A stretch of DNA of 64,000 nt from Massilia sp. BJB1822 (GTDB lineage: Bacteria; Pseudomonadota; Gammaproteobacteria; Burkholderiales; Burkholderiaceae_D). The notes below the pieces were generated by a model. The model was given only the letters and a program-made list of their open reading frames with translations. It did not search any database and had not been told where the DNA came from. Position numbers and translations under genes: made by a program. This document shows positions 28,667 through 36,626 of the stretch, one piece after another (the first letter of the stretch is position 1; each line of letters begins with the position of its first letter). The stretch lies in the NCBI RefSeq assembly GCF_013369485.1, contig NZ_JABWEB010000003.1:124001-188000 (forward strand). The letters run 5' to 3'.

Positions 28667-29572
28667 ATGAAGATGTCTAACGATGCCACTACTGGCCTGG
28701 GCCAGCAGTCGGCCAGCGAAACCCTGAAAGCCATCGGCCGCACCCATGCGGGCAAGCTGCTCGGCACGTTCTCCCTCGTCGGCCTGGAGAATGCGCTGCT
28801 GCTTGCCTATCCGGTGTTCGCCGGCTATGCGGTGGATGCCATCATCGCCGGCAACGCGCCGCGTGCCCTGCTGTACGCGCTGGTGGTGCTGGCCTTTTGG
28901 GTGGTGGGAGCGCTGCGGCGCGCGGTCGATACCCGCACCTTTACCCATATCTATACGCGACTGGCGGTGCCGGTGATTCTTAATCAGCGCGAACAGCAGC
29001 AGAGCACCTCCACCGTGGCCGCGCGCGTGGTACTGGCGCGCCAGTTTGTCGACTTTTTCGAACTGCAGTTGCCGCTGCTGGCGACTGCCGTCGCGTCGAT
29101 TTTCGGTGCGGCGGTGATGCTGCTGGCGATCGAGCCGTGGGTCGGCGCAGCCTGCCTGCTGTCGCTGGTACTGTGCGTGATCCTGCTGCCGCAGTTCGCT
29201 GTGCGCAACCAACAGCTGCATGAGCGCATCAATGATCGGCTTGAACATGAGATCCGGCTGGTGGAAAAGGCGCAGGCGCCGATGCTGATGCGCCACTATG
29301 GCTTGCTGGCGCGCCTGCGCATCCTGCTGTCCGACCGCGAGGCTGGCGCCTATCTGGTGATCGGCAGCGTTGCGGCCCTGCTGTTTGTGCTGGCGATCTG
29401 GCAGCTGGTGAGCACGCCGGACGTGAGCGCCGGCCATGTGTATGCGGTGATGACCTATCTGTGGACCTTCGTTGGCAGCCTGGATGATGCGCCAGGACTG
29501 ACCGACCAGTTGGCCCGTCTGCGCGACATCGGCCAGCGCGTCGATCCGGGCTTCAGCGAAAAATTTGATTAA
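28667..29572 (+). CDS. ABC-transporter six-TM domain protein without ATPase
   Basis: 301 residues. Six hydrophobic segments in the pattern of an ABC exporter membrane domain (ABC_membrane_3 type), e.g. FSLVGLENALLLAYPVFAGYAVDAII, ALLYALVVLAFWVVGALRRAVDTRTFTHIY and the late AYLVIGSVAALLFVLAIWQLV. There is no nucleotide-binding domain in the protein or next to it, so it either recruits an ATPase from elsewhere or acts by another mechanism. ATG at 28667 has AAGGA upstream. Regulated by the divergent TetR gene (see operators). Confidence 0.75.
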   Translation: MKMSNDATTGLGQQSASETLKAIGRTHAGKLLGTFSLVGLENALLLAYPVFAGYAVDAIIAGNAPRALLYALVVLAFWVVGALRRAVDTRTFTHIYTRLAVPVILNQREQQQSTSTVAARVVLARQFVDFFELQLPLLATAVASIFGAAVMLLAIEPWVGAACLLSLVLCVILLPQFAVRNQQLHERINDRLEHEIRLVEKAQAPMLMRHYGLLARLRILLSDREAGAYLVIGSVAALLFVLAIWQLVSTPDVSAGHVYAVMTYLWTFVGSLDDAPGLTDQLARLRDIGQRVDPGFSEKFD

Positions 29573-29644
29573 GAAAATATTCCTTCATAAATTTAATGAA
29601 GCAAGTAAGGTCGTTGCTATTTTGTTGAAATGATATTTTCCTTC

Positions 29645-29672
29645 TGGACAATTAAAGACAAAACACTATAGT
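29645..29672 (+). promoter_or_regulatory. Sigma70-like promoter of the exported-protein operon
   Basis: TGGACA (29645-29650), 16-bp spacer, TATAGT (29667-29672), in an AT-rich stretch 65 bases before the first ATG of the four-gene operon. The AT-rich gap before it also contains a small palindrome, CTTCAT-N7-ATGAAG (29583-29601). Confidence 0.5.
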
Positions 29673-29736
29673 AAAAAGACGGTGCGGCGATGTGCCGGGA
29701 TAAATTATTTCGCCTTTCAAATCTCAAGGGGATTTC

Positions 29737-30138
29737 ATGAAGACATTTATTCATGGAGTTTTTAGATTTGCGACTGCTTTAGGTTTGGGAATTATTCTTT
29801 CCGCAAATGCGAACGCCGAATGCAGTGCGGCAAAAATCAAACGTTTAGCTCAGGATGGAAATACTGCTTCCGAAATTGCCGATACTTGCGATATGGAGAA
29901 ATCAGAAGTCATCGAAATTTTGAAAAAGAAACGACCGCGCCCAGATACCAGCGGCAACGGAGGTTCAGAGGACGGGTGGCCTAAAGGTACGCCGATCGGG
30001 CAATGTGGTTGTTGGGGACCCGTGCATCCCGCCTATCGTGAAGCCGCGCCGCAATGCGAAAGCGGTGAGGCGGGGCCGAAAAAGTGTCCCGGCATGTGCC
30101 CAGGTGGCGGCTATCCTTGGGTTGGCGTCTGCAAATGA
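29737..30138 (+). CDS. Small exported Cys-rich protein, unknown
   Basis: 133 residues. Signal peptide MKTFIHGVFRFATALGLGIILSANANA. Mature N-terminus IKRLAQDGNTASEIADTCDMEKSEVIEILKKK looks like a short helical, HTH-like segment; the C-terminal half is rich in Gly, Pro and Cys (QCGCWGPVHPAY, KKCPGMCPGGGYPWVGVCK), suggesting disulphides. AAGGGG precedes the ATG. First of four overlapping genes. Lower GC than the flanks, a sign of transfer. No family recognised. Confidence 0.6.
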   Translation: MKTFIHGVFRFATALGLGIILSANANAECSAAKIKRLAQDGNTASEIADTCDMEKSEVIEILKKKRPRPDTSGNGGSEDGWPKGTPIGQCGCWGPVHPAYREAAPQCESGEAGPKKCPGMCPGGGYPWVGVCK

Positions 30139-30806
30139 GGCTGGATTTGCGGGGACTGCAGATATCGTTCGCTGGCCTGCTCGTGGTCAGCGGTGCGCAT
30201 TATCTTGGCCAAGATGCATCCGAAGCAGGTTGTTTGCGGGCAGACAGCGGCAGTTCAGGGCCAGCGATCGAGTGCAGCCCTGATCCCCTGAACGTCGCTC
30301 ATATGGTTGAGATTAAGGCCGCCTTGAGCATTTTTGGCATTGATGAGGCTGAGGTTCGATATCGGGGATGCCAGAAAGTGCCTTTTGAGACCAGGATGAA
30401 GGGGAAGGGCTACCTTATTTCTTATCAAGTGCCAGCCAATAACAATGGAAAGCAGTTGGTGGCGCCCATTATGCATGAGCTGGCACACGTCTTCCAGGCT
30501 CGTGAGGCCGGCAGTTTTTTGGCCTTACTGAAAGCTCCGTCATTGCGAATTGAGCTTGGGGCTGATTTTTTGGCAGGGCTGATGTCGGCAAATATAGAAA
30601 CCCAGATTCCATTGGATATTCTGCAAGAAGACGTGGTCCTGGTAGGACGGTATTACGAAAAGGAAGAAGGTGCGCATGGCACTCCTGAACAAAGAAATAA
30701 TGCCTTTCGTTTGGGCCATTTTCATGGTTACAAAACGTTCAAAAAAAGTTTCCCCGCTGCCCTAAAGGAGTTCAACAAAAATCTGTATGGCAGCTTGCTC
30801 AATTGA
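30135..30806 (+). CDS. Putative exported zinc metallopeptidase
   Basis: 223 residues. Hydrophobic N-terminal segment (about 5-25), a signal or anchor. IMHELAHVFQ gives a zincin HExxH (His114-His118), and 22 residues later RIELGADFLAG supplies Glu140 as probable third ligand, the spacing and sequence found in neutral metallopeptidases of the YpfJ type (ELQADCFAG). The C-terminus keeps NNAFRLGHFHGY, similar to the family's QRxxAFxxGF. Start overlaps the previous stop (ATGA). The substrate might be a neighbour's product. Confidence 0.65.
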   Translation: MRLDLRGLQISFAGLLVVSGAHYLGQDASEAGCLRADSGSSGPAIECSPDPLNVAHMVEIKAALSIFGIDEAEVRYRGCQKVPFETRMKGKGYLISYQVPANNNGKQLVAPIMHELAHVFQAREAGSFLALLKAPSLRIELGADFLAGLMSANIETQIPLDILQEDVVLVGRYYEKEEGAHGTPEQRNNAFRLGHFHGYKTFKKSFPAALKEFNKNLYGSLLN

Positions 30807-30816
30807 GGAACCTGTC

Positions 30817-32040
30817 ATGCCAATTTTGCGCCATGCGATTTTACTCTCAATGTGCATAATGGTTGATGCGCGCGGCATTGAGTTAAGGCAGTTGAACGCA
30901 TGCGACGACGTTGCAAAGGTCTACAACGCCTTGCGCCAAGATTACGATGCGCTGGGCGATGGTTGCCGCAGGTCGACATCATTGTTGGAACGTGCACTGT
31001 TCCGCAAGCTCGGCCCCGGGAACTTGGCACATGCATGCTTGTTGAGCTCAGCCCCATCCTCTTCTCTGCAAGGCTTCAGCTGCGTGAAAACCGACTATGA
31101 GGGTAGGAGTTATGCCGTATTTTGCTTTAGAGAAGTAAATTCAGACGAGATTAGCTTATATAAGAAGAGCTTTCCTGAAAAATACAACCAACCTGTCAGT
31201 GAATATTTACGGAGCTCCAAAAGTTGCGCCATATCTGAAGGCAATGCATCGAAGACTGGCTATACGGTTGCGCCACCTCTACTTAACCTCATCGGAACCT
31301 ATGAATTTGGTTTTGGAATGAAATTAAAAGCAAAATCAAATCAAAGCGCCATGGCCGTGCACGGGTTTGGGTTGACCGACCCAGACTTGCGCGACAATTC
31401 CGCAATTGAGTTTTTCTCTATATTTTGGAATAAGGTTGAAAATCAGACTGCGTCATCGGAAGAAAAAATTCCGGTGGGAAACTGGCAAGTGGTGAGCGAC
31501 GACACGCTGGCCAAGAATTTTTTAAAGGCATCCGGGCAGCAGAATGATGCGTTGGCAATCGTTTCCACGGAATTCACCATGTATTACGAGGGGCAGAAGG
31601 AATTTGAGCAGGAATCGAAGTTGCGGCAGCAGAAAAAGTGGCAGGAAGTATGGCTGAATACACTGGAGGAAGAAGGTTTTAAGAAACTTAGCGATGCGGA
31701 ACTGAAGGCGGAAACCCGGATGACCTCTACGCAGTTTCGCGAAAAAATGCTTGAGGGCAGCCCGGTGGGCGCAAGGGAAAAAATGCGCCAAAGAGTAGGC
31801 GATAATATCCATATCATGGCTTACAAACAGCCATATATCTGTAAAAGAAATGAGGGCATCCTGGTTGCCATGGTGATGAGTTTTAAACCCGTTGAACTGG
31901 TGGCCCGCGACTTTGGCGGCATCAGCGCCATGCTGATGGCAGTATGCTCCCGCCCCACCACGACAGCATATGGCTATCTGGAGAGCATCAAGCGCGAACT
32001 CGATAAATCCATCTTGAAAAACCTGGAGTCGCTGCCATGA
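30817..32040 (+). CDS. Exported protein of unknown function
   Basis: 407 residues. MPILRHAILLSMCIMVDARG is a probable signal peptide; GAGGAA lies before this ATG, ten bases after the previous stop. The mature part has scattered cysteines (NACDD, GDGCRR, HACLLSS, SCVKTD, FCFRE, KSCAIS), then a charged C-terminal half with KEFEQESKLRQQKKWQEVWLN. No domain recognised. The stop overlaps the next start (ATGA). Base composition is AT-richer than the flanks. Confidence 0.6.
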   Translation: MPILRHAILLSMCIMVDARGIELRQLNACDDVAKVYNALRQDYDALGDGCRRSTSLLERALFRKLGPGNLAHACLLSSAPSSSLQGFSCVKTDYEGRSYAVFCFREVNSDEISLYKKSFPEKYNQPVSEYLRSSKSCAISEGNASKTGYTVAPPLLNLIGTYEFGFGMKLKAKSNQSAMAVHGFGLTDPDLRDNSAIEFFSIFWNKVENQTASSEEKIPVGNWQVVSDDTLAKNFLKASGQQNDALAIVSTEFTMYYEGQKEFEQESKLRQQKKWQEVWLNTLEEEGFKKLSDAELKAETRMTSTQFREKMLEGSPVGAREKMRQRVGDNIHIMAYKQPYICKRNEGILVAMVMSFKPVELVARDFGGISAMLMAVCSRPTTTAYGYLESIKRELDKSILKNLESLP

Positions 32041-32885
32041 AATCTTCGCTATGGATAGTGTGCTGCGGCTGTATGTTGCTGGCAGCTGCTGCGCCCGGCT
32101 GGGCGCAAATGGAAGAGCATGTCCCCGTGCCGAAAAGTTCTCCCCGCTTTCTGCAGCAGTATGACGAGGCCGTCAAACTGCTGCAGAAAAAGGGCTTCGA
32201 CGAGATGCTCGAATCGCCTTCACTTGGCGCTTCCAGTACTCAGAAATTTGATGCGATGAAAAAAGCCATCCTAGGCGCAGCAGATAACCTGGCGGACGTC
32301 GACCGTGCCGATCGAGACACCATCTACGATGTCATCCTCCAACCCGGTCATTACATGCGGAAGAAAGGCGCAGTGGGAACCAGCGGCACCCATGTTTCCG
32401 AGAAAGCTCTCGTGGCGTACATAAGCAATGAGATAGCCAAAGCATTGCGCGCGCAATCGCTTCACGTTCTGGTGGTGTCTGCCGACGAATACTTGCGCGA
32501 CGATCAGGGCAAACCGGGCTGGCAGGGATTGCGGGCGAAGCAGTTCCTGGCCATCCATGCCGACGGTAGTACTGTGCCATGCAAAACTGGTCCGAGTCTG
32601 GCCTACCAAAGCAGCAATTCCACCATGGCCATGCATGCGATCGGCTGGGCCTTGGGGCAGGCGCTGGGCTATACCTATAGCGAATTCATGAAAGATGGCT
32701 TCACGGCAAACGAAGCGAACTACTATATGTTCAAGCAGGTTGACGCAAGCACCATGAAAGGATTGCTCGAAGTAGGGGAGCTGACCTGTTTGGACAAGGA
32801 GACGCGCCTGATCAGTTCAGCGGATCTGGTGGGGGCGAATGTGGCGGCCGCACTGGTTTTTATTCACAAGACAGGCGCGCCTTGA
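32037..32885 (+). CDS. Exported protein of unknown function
   Basis: 282 residues. Signal peptide MKSSLWIVCCGCMLLAAAAPGWAQ, cleaved near WAQ. Contains a segment SEKALVAYISNEIAKALRAQSLHVLVVSADEYLRDD and KQFLAIHADG, with alternating strand/helix character. IHADG and HVLVVSADEYLRDD recall N-acetylmuramoyl-L-alanine amidase-like folds (LSIHAD), but the metal ligands cannot be established by eye. Last gene of the four-gene operon; it overlaps the convergent TetR gene by 22 bases. Confidence 0.55.
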   Translation: MKSSLWIVCCGCMLLAAAAPGWAQMEEHVPVPKSSPRFLQQYDEAVKLLQKKGFDEMLESPSLGASSTQKFDAMKKAILGAADNLADVDRADRDTIYDVILQPGHYMRKKGAVGTSGTHVSEKALVAYISNEIAKALRAQSLHVLVVSADEYLRDDQGKPGWQGLRAKQFLAIHADGSTVPCKTGPSLAYQSSNSTMAMHAIGWALGQALGYTYSEFMKDGFTANEANYYMFKQVDASTMKGLLEVGELTCLDKETRLISSADLVGANVAAALVFIHKTGAP

Positions 32886-33538
32886 ATATCCGCCTGGTAG
32901 TGGGCGAGATAGCCTAGCACGGCCAGGCGGGCCTGCCGGGTCAGCGAGAGCGGCTGCGGCATCGGACCCGTTCGCGTATAGGCACAGATATAGCCATGCG
33001 CGAAAATACCGTATGCAATGGTATGGCAGATGCGCGCTGCATTCCATGCCTGTGTCTCCGAATGCAAACCATCGGCCGCGCTTTGCAGAGCGTTTGCCCA
33101 CTCGCCCACAAAACGCTCGTACATTTTCGCGTAGGCTTGCGGATCGCTGACCTGGCGTTCCAGCATATAGTGAGCGCCCCATTCCTGCGGATGTTGTAGA
33201 TGCGCCTGGGCCAGGGCATCGAGAATCACCTCAACCAGATCTTTCATAGACGCGCCTTTGTGCCGCGAAACCGCTTCCCGCATTGCCAGCAGCAACTCCT
33301 TGGAACGCAGATGAACGGAGACGCGCGCCAGATCGTCCTTGTTGGCGAAGTATTCGTAGAAGCTGCCCAGGCCAGTTCCCGCCACGTCCACTATCTCCCT
33401 GATAGTCAGGGCATCGAAGCCGCGCTCGGGCAAAAGCCGAACAAAGGCGTGCTGCAGAGCGAGGGAAGTCTGGCGCGCGCGCGATTGCTGCGGCCTTCTG
33501 CGCACTGTCGCTGGCGGTGGCGGGAGCTGCTGTTTCAT
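32864..33538 (-). CDS. TetR/AcrR family regulator
   Basis: About 224 residues. HTH: TSLALQHAFVRLLPERGFDALTIREIVDVAGTGLGSFYEYFANKDDLARV, followed by an all-helical ligand domain. I start at the ATG at 33538; a TTG at 33556 is also in frame. Divergent from the thioesterase/Rieske pair and separated by about 80 bases, so it probably controls that pair. Convergent with, and slightly overlapping, the preceding operon. Confidence 0.85.
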   Translation of the reverse strand: MKQQLPPPPATVRRRPQQSRARQTSLALQHAFVRLLPERGFDALTIREIVDVAGTGLGSFYEYFANKDDLARVSVHLRSKELLLAMREAVSRHKGASMKDLVEVILDALAQAHLQHPQEWGAHYMLERQVSDPQAYAKMYERFVGEWANALQSAADGLHSETQAWNAARICHTIAYGIFAHGYICAYTRTGPMPQPLSLTRQARLAVLGYLAHYQADIQGAPVL

Positions 33539-33558
33539 GCAAGGAAATCCGAACAAGG

Positions 33559-33586
33559 TTGACGAACAAGCTTCTTAAAATAATAA
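33559..33586 (+). promoter_or_regulatory. Promoter of the thioesterase-Rieske unit
   Basis: TTGACG (33559-33564), 16-bp spacer, TAATAA (33581-33586), followed 33 bases later by the thioesterase ATG. Located in the 81-bp gap to the divergent TetR gene, so the presumed operator should overlap it; I see no convincing long palindrome. Confidence 0.45.
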
Positions 33587-33619
33587 CCGTAAAAACCGCG
33601 TCCTCAAACGGAAACCACC

Positions 33620-34027
33620 ATGGAAAACTTACTGGCTTTTGCTCATCAGGTGTTCGAATCCCAGCCATTCAGCCAGTTCATCGGCGCCAAGCTGACCGAT
33701 GCCGGCGCCGACCACGCCGAGCTGACCTTGCCGATTGCCAGCCACCACAAGCAGCAGCATGGCTTTGTGCATGGCGGCGCGGTCAGCTACCTGGCCGATA
33801 ACGCCATCACCTTCGCTGGCGGCTTGGCGCTGGGCGGCAATGCGCTGACGTCTGAATTCAAGATCAACTACCTCAAGCCCGCCAAAGGCCAGCAGCTTGT
33901 GGCGCGGGCCAAGGCGCGCGGTGCGGGCAAGCGCCAGGCCGTGTGCCAGTGCGAGATCTACGCGGTGGACGAGGGAACGGAAACCCTGTGCGCCCTGGCG
34001 CAGGGAACGGTGGTGTCGGCCGCTTAA
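33620..34027 (+). CDS. PaaI-type hotdog thioesterase
   Basis: 135 residues. Single hotdog fold: HGFVHGGAVSYLADNAITFAGGLALGGNALTSEFKINYLKPAKG. The HGGxxxxLADNA motif is that of acyl-CoA thioesterases of the PaaI/YdiI class. Precedes a Rieske oxygenase by 29 bases; together under the divergent TetR gene they may handle an aromatic or related acyl-CoA compound. Confidence 0.88.
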   Translation: MENLLAFAHQVFESQPFSQFIGAKLTDAGADHAELTLPIASHHKQQHGFVHGGAVSYLADNAITFAGGLALGGNALTSEFKINYLKPAKGQQLVARAKARGAGKRQAVCQCEIYAVDEGTETLCALAQGTVVSAA

Positions 34028-34056
34028 GGACTCTATTTCAGCTGTCTGGAGAAACG

Positions 34057-35286
34057 ATGAAACACGAAACGCAAGTGAAAACCTTGCAGACCTTGCTCGC
34101 CCTGCGGGAAGTGGGACGCGACCAGGCGATGCTGGGCAAAGTCATCAAGCTGCCGGTGAATATCTACACCGATCCCGCCATCCTGGAGCAGGAAATGGCG
34201 ACGGTATTCCGCAATTATCCGATGGTGGCGGGCCACGCTTCCCATGTGCGCGCAGCCGGCGACTATCTGCTGAGCGACTGGGACAAGCGGCCCTTCGTGG
34301 TGGTGCGTGGCAAGGATGGCGTGCTGCGCGCCTTCCTCAACACTTGCCGCCATCGCGGCGCGCGTCTGGTGTCGGGCAAGGAGGGGCAGCTCAAGAATTT
34401 TGTCTGTCCTTTCCACGGCTGGGTTTATGGATTGGACGGGGCGCTGCGCTCGATCTCGCGTGCCCATAACTTCCCCGGCGTCGATTGCGACACCATGGGG
34501 CTGGTGGAACTGCCGGTGCTCGAGCATGGCGGCTTGGTCTGGGTGCATCCCACGCCGGGGGCGAAGATCGATATCGCTGAATGTCTGGGGCCGATGGCTG
34601 AGGACTTCGAGTGCTTCAAGGTCGACGAGCTGGTGCCTTACCGCAAAAACAAGGTGCTGCGCAAGGCGAATTGGAAGATGCTGATCAAGACCTATCTGGA
34701 AGGCTACCACGTGCCTTATCTGCATAAGGATACGCTGGTGCGCAACTTCAAGAAGGGCGTGATCGCGCACGCAGAGCATGGCCAGCATATCCGCCTGTCG
34801 GCCGCGCGCACCAATGTGCTCGACGCATTGCAGGCCGATAGCAAGGATTGGAAGATTCTCGATTACGCTTCGGTGTACTACTCGCTCTTCCCGCAAGCCT
34901 TCTTCATCATGCACCCGGACTATGTGTCGATCAACAGCTTCTACCCGGAAGCGCCCGACCGCACCATCTGGACCCACGAAATGCTGTACCGTCCCGCGGC
35001 ATTTGAGGGCGAAGAGGGCCAGGCAGCGCTGGCCAAACGCTTCGACTACACTAACGACGCCGTCTTTGATGCCGAGGACTTCGCCGTCGCCGAAGACGTG
35101 CAGATTGGCCTGCTCAACGGCACCAACGAGTATCACATCCTGGGGCTGGAGGAGGGCTTGCTGGCGATCTTCCAGCAGAATGTGGAGCGGGCCATGGCGT
35201 CATCAGGGCCGCAGCCGGCGAAGCAGGAGATTCGCCATCCGGTCTTTTTGCACCGAGACCGCTCGGTTGGCATGCTGAATGGCTAG
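34057..35286 (+). CDS. Rieske aromatic-ring-hydroxylating oxygenase, alpha subunit
   Basis: 409 residues. Rieske [2Fe-2S] motif: Cys97-x-His99 (NTCRHRGARL) and Cys117-x2-His120 (CPFHGW). The mononuclear iron site is represented by EGYHVPYLHKD (His218, His223). No beta subunit or reductase gene adjacent, as in the alpha-only oxygenases (e.g. carnitine or demethylase types). GGAGAAACG precedes the ATG at 34057; the frame extends further upstream inside the thioesterase gene. Substrate unknown. Confidence 0.88.
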   Translation: MKHETQVKTLQTLLALREVGRDQAMLGKVIKLPVNIYTDPAILEQEMATVFRNYPMVAGHASHVRAAGDYLLSDWDKRPFVVVRGKDGVLRAFLNTCRHRGARLVSGKEGQLKNFVCPFHGWVYGLDGALRSISRAHNFPGVDCDTMGLVELPVLEHGGLVWVHPTPGAKIDIAECLGPMAEDFECFKVDELVPYRKNKVLRKANWKMLIKTYLEGYHVPYLHKDTLVRNFKKGVIAHAEHGQHIRLSAARTNVLDALQADSKDWKILDYASVYYSLFPQAFFIMHPDYVSINSFYPEAPDRTIWTHEMLYRPAAFEGEEGQAALAKRFDYTNDAVFDAEDFAVAEDVQIGLLNGTNEYHILGLEEGLLAIFQQNVERAMASSGPQPAKQEIRHPVFLHRDRSVGMLNG

Positions 35287-36104
35287 ACCGGGGTAGGCAA
35301 CTGGCGGGCATATTCGCCCGGTGGCTTGCCCACCAGGGCCGTGAAATCGTTGATGAAATGGGCTTGATCGAAGTAGCCCAGATCGAGCGCCAGCTGCGCC
35401 AGCCGCGGCGGCGCGCCGGACTGCAGCTGGGCCACCGCCTCGTGCATGCGGTAGCGTTTGATGACCCATTTCGGTCCCACGCCAACATAGTGCTGGAACA
35501 GGCGCTGCAAGGCGCGTTTGTTCAGGCCTGATGCCGCGACCAGGGCGTCGACCGTGGTCATGCTGGCATCGGCGGCAATGGCGGCTACCAGCCGGTTGGT
35601 CAGGTCCGTGCTGGCATCCGGTGGTGGCAAGCGCTCCAATAGAAAGGCTTCGGCGGCGGCCATCATGGCGTTGGCACCGGCACAAGCGCGTATCTGGGCG
35701 ATGTAGGCCGTTCCGGCAGTGCCGAAAACGGCATCCGGCGCCACGCGCTGGCCGGCGATGGTGGCCAGTGGCGCGCGCAGGAAGGGCTGGAATCCACCTG
35801 GGAGAAACTTGATACCGAAGGCGAAGCCTTGTCCTTCCAGCAGGCGGCTGTAGCGCGCCGTCTGCACGCCATAAATGCCGTCGACATCCTTTTCCACCAC
35901 CAGATGCACGCTCGGATGCGGCAGGGTTTCCTGCGCTTGCGGCGGATGGCCCTGCATATCCCAGGATACGTACCAGTAATGTTCCACCAGCCCGGCCAGC
36001 GCCGCGCAGGGCGCTTCGCGCTGGTGGCTGAACTGGCCGACGCCAAAGCGCGGCACCAGAATGCCGCGCGGCTGGCCGAGGTCTTGTCGCGTTTTTCCAA
36101 TCAT
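35283..36104 (-). CDS. AraC family transcriptional regulator
   Basis: 273 residues. N-terminal DUF6597-like sensor (ALAGLVEHYWYVSWDMQG, LPHPSVHLVVEKD, GQGFAFGIKFLPGGFQPFL), then two AraC HTHs: ASMTTVDALVAASGLNKRALQRLFQHYVGVGPKWVIKRYRMHEA and LAQLALDLGYFDQAHFINDFTALVGKPPGEYA. Converges with the Rieske gene (four-base overlap of ends). Target not evident. Confidence 0.9.
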   Translation of the reverse strand: MIGKTRQDLGQPRGILVPRFGVGQFSHQREAPCAALAGLVEHYWYVSWDMQGHPPQAQETLPHPSVHLVVEKDVDGIYGVQTARYSRLLEGQGFAFGIKFLPGGFQPFLRAPLATIAGQRVAPDAVFGTAGTAYIAQIRACAGANAMMAAAEAFLLERLPPPDASTDLTNRLVAAIAADASMTTVDALVAASGLNKRALQRLFQHYVGVGPKWVIKRYRMHEAVAQLQSGAPPRLAQLALDLGYFDQAHFINDFTALVGKPPGEYARQLPTPV

Positions 36105-36163
36105 GGGAGGCAGCCTATCCTGTCTACTAGGGACCGAGGCAGCGATCTTACAGGAGCCTGAAC

Positions 36164-36610
36164 GTGAAACCCATTCTTTCCATTTTTCTTATCTTGGCCG
36201 CGCAAGCGGCGTATGCAGGAGGCAGCAATATGCAGATTCAGGGCGATTTCGATGTAAAACTCACGCCGCAAACGTCGGCCGATTCCCCGCCGTGGGGACG
36301 CCAGCGCATTGAAAAGACTTTCCATGGTCCGCTGGCCGGCAGCAGCATCGGCGAAATGCTGGCCGTGCGTACCGAGGTGAAAGGTTCGGCGGGCTATGTG
36401 GCGCTGGAGCAGGTGAGCGCCACGCTGGAAGGGCGCAAGGGCACGTTCTTCCTTCAGCATTCGGGCCTGATGGACCAGGGCACGCCGACGCTGACGGTCA
36501 GCGTGGTGCCGGATTCGGCGACTGGCGAGCTGAAAGGCTTGAAGGGAACGATGACCATCCAGATCGAGGGCGGCAAGCATTTTTACGGCTTTAGCTACAG
36601 CCTGCCCTGA
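36164..36610 (+). CDS. DUF3224 domain protein, exported
   Basis: 148 residues. GTG start with CAGGAG eight bases upstream. Signal peptide MKPILSIFLILAAQAAYAGG; mature DUF3224 domain with GDFDVKLTPQ, RIEKTFHGPLAGSSIGEML, GYVALEQVSATLEGRKGTFFLQHSGLM and GELKGLKGTMTIQIEGGKHFYGFSYSLP. A beta-barrel fold of the allene-oxide-cyclase-like type; function unknown, and most family members are cytoplasmic, so the signal peptide is a small oddity. Confidence 0.85.
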   Translation: MKPILSIFLILAAQAAYAGGSNMQIQGDFDVKLTPQTSADSPPWGRQRIEKTFHGPLAGSSIGEMLAVRTEVKGSAGYVALEQVSATLEGRKGTFFLQHSGLMDQGTPTLTVSVVPDSATGELKGLKGTMTIQIEGGKHFYGFSYSLP

Positions 36611-36626
36611 TCTGTGCCGGATGCGC

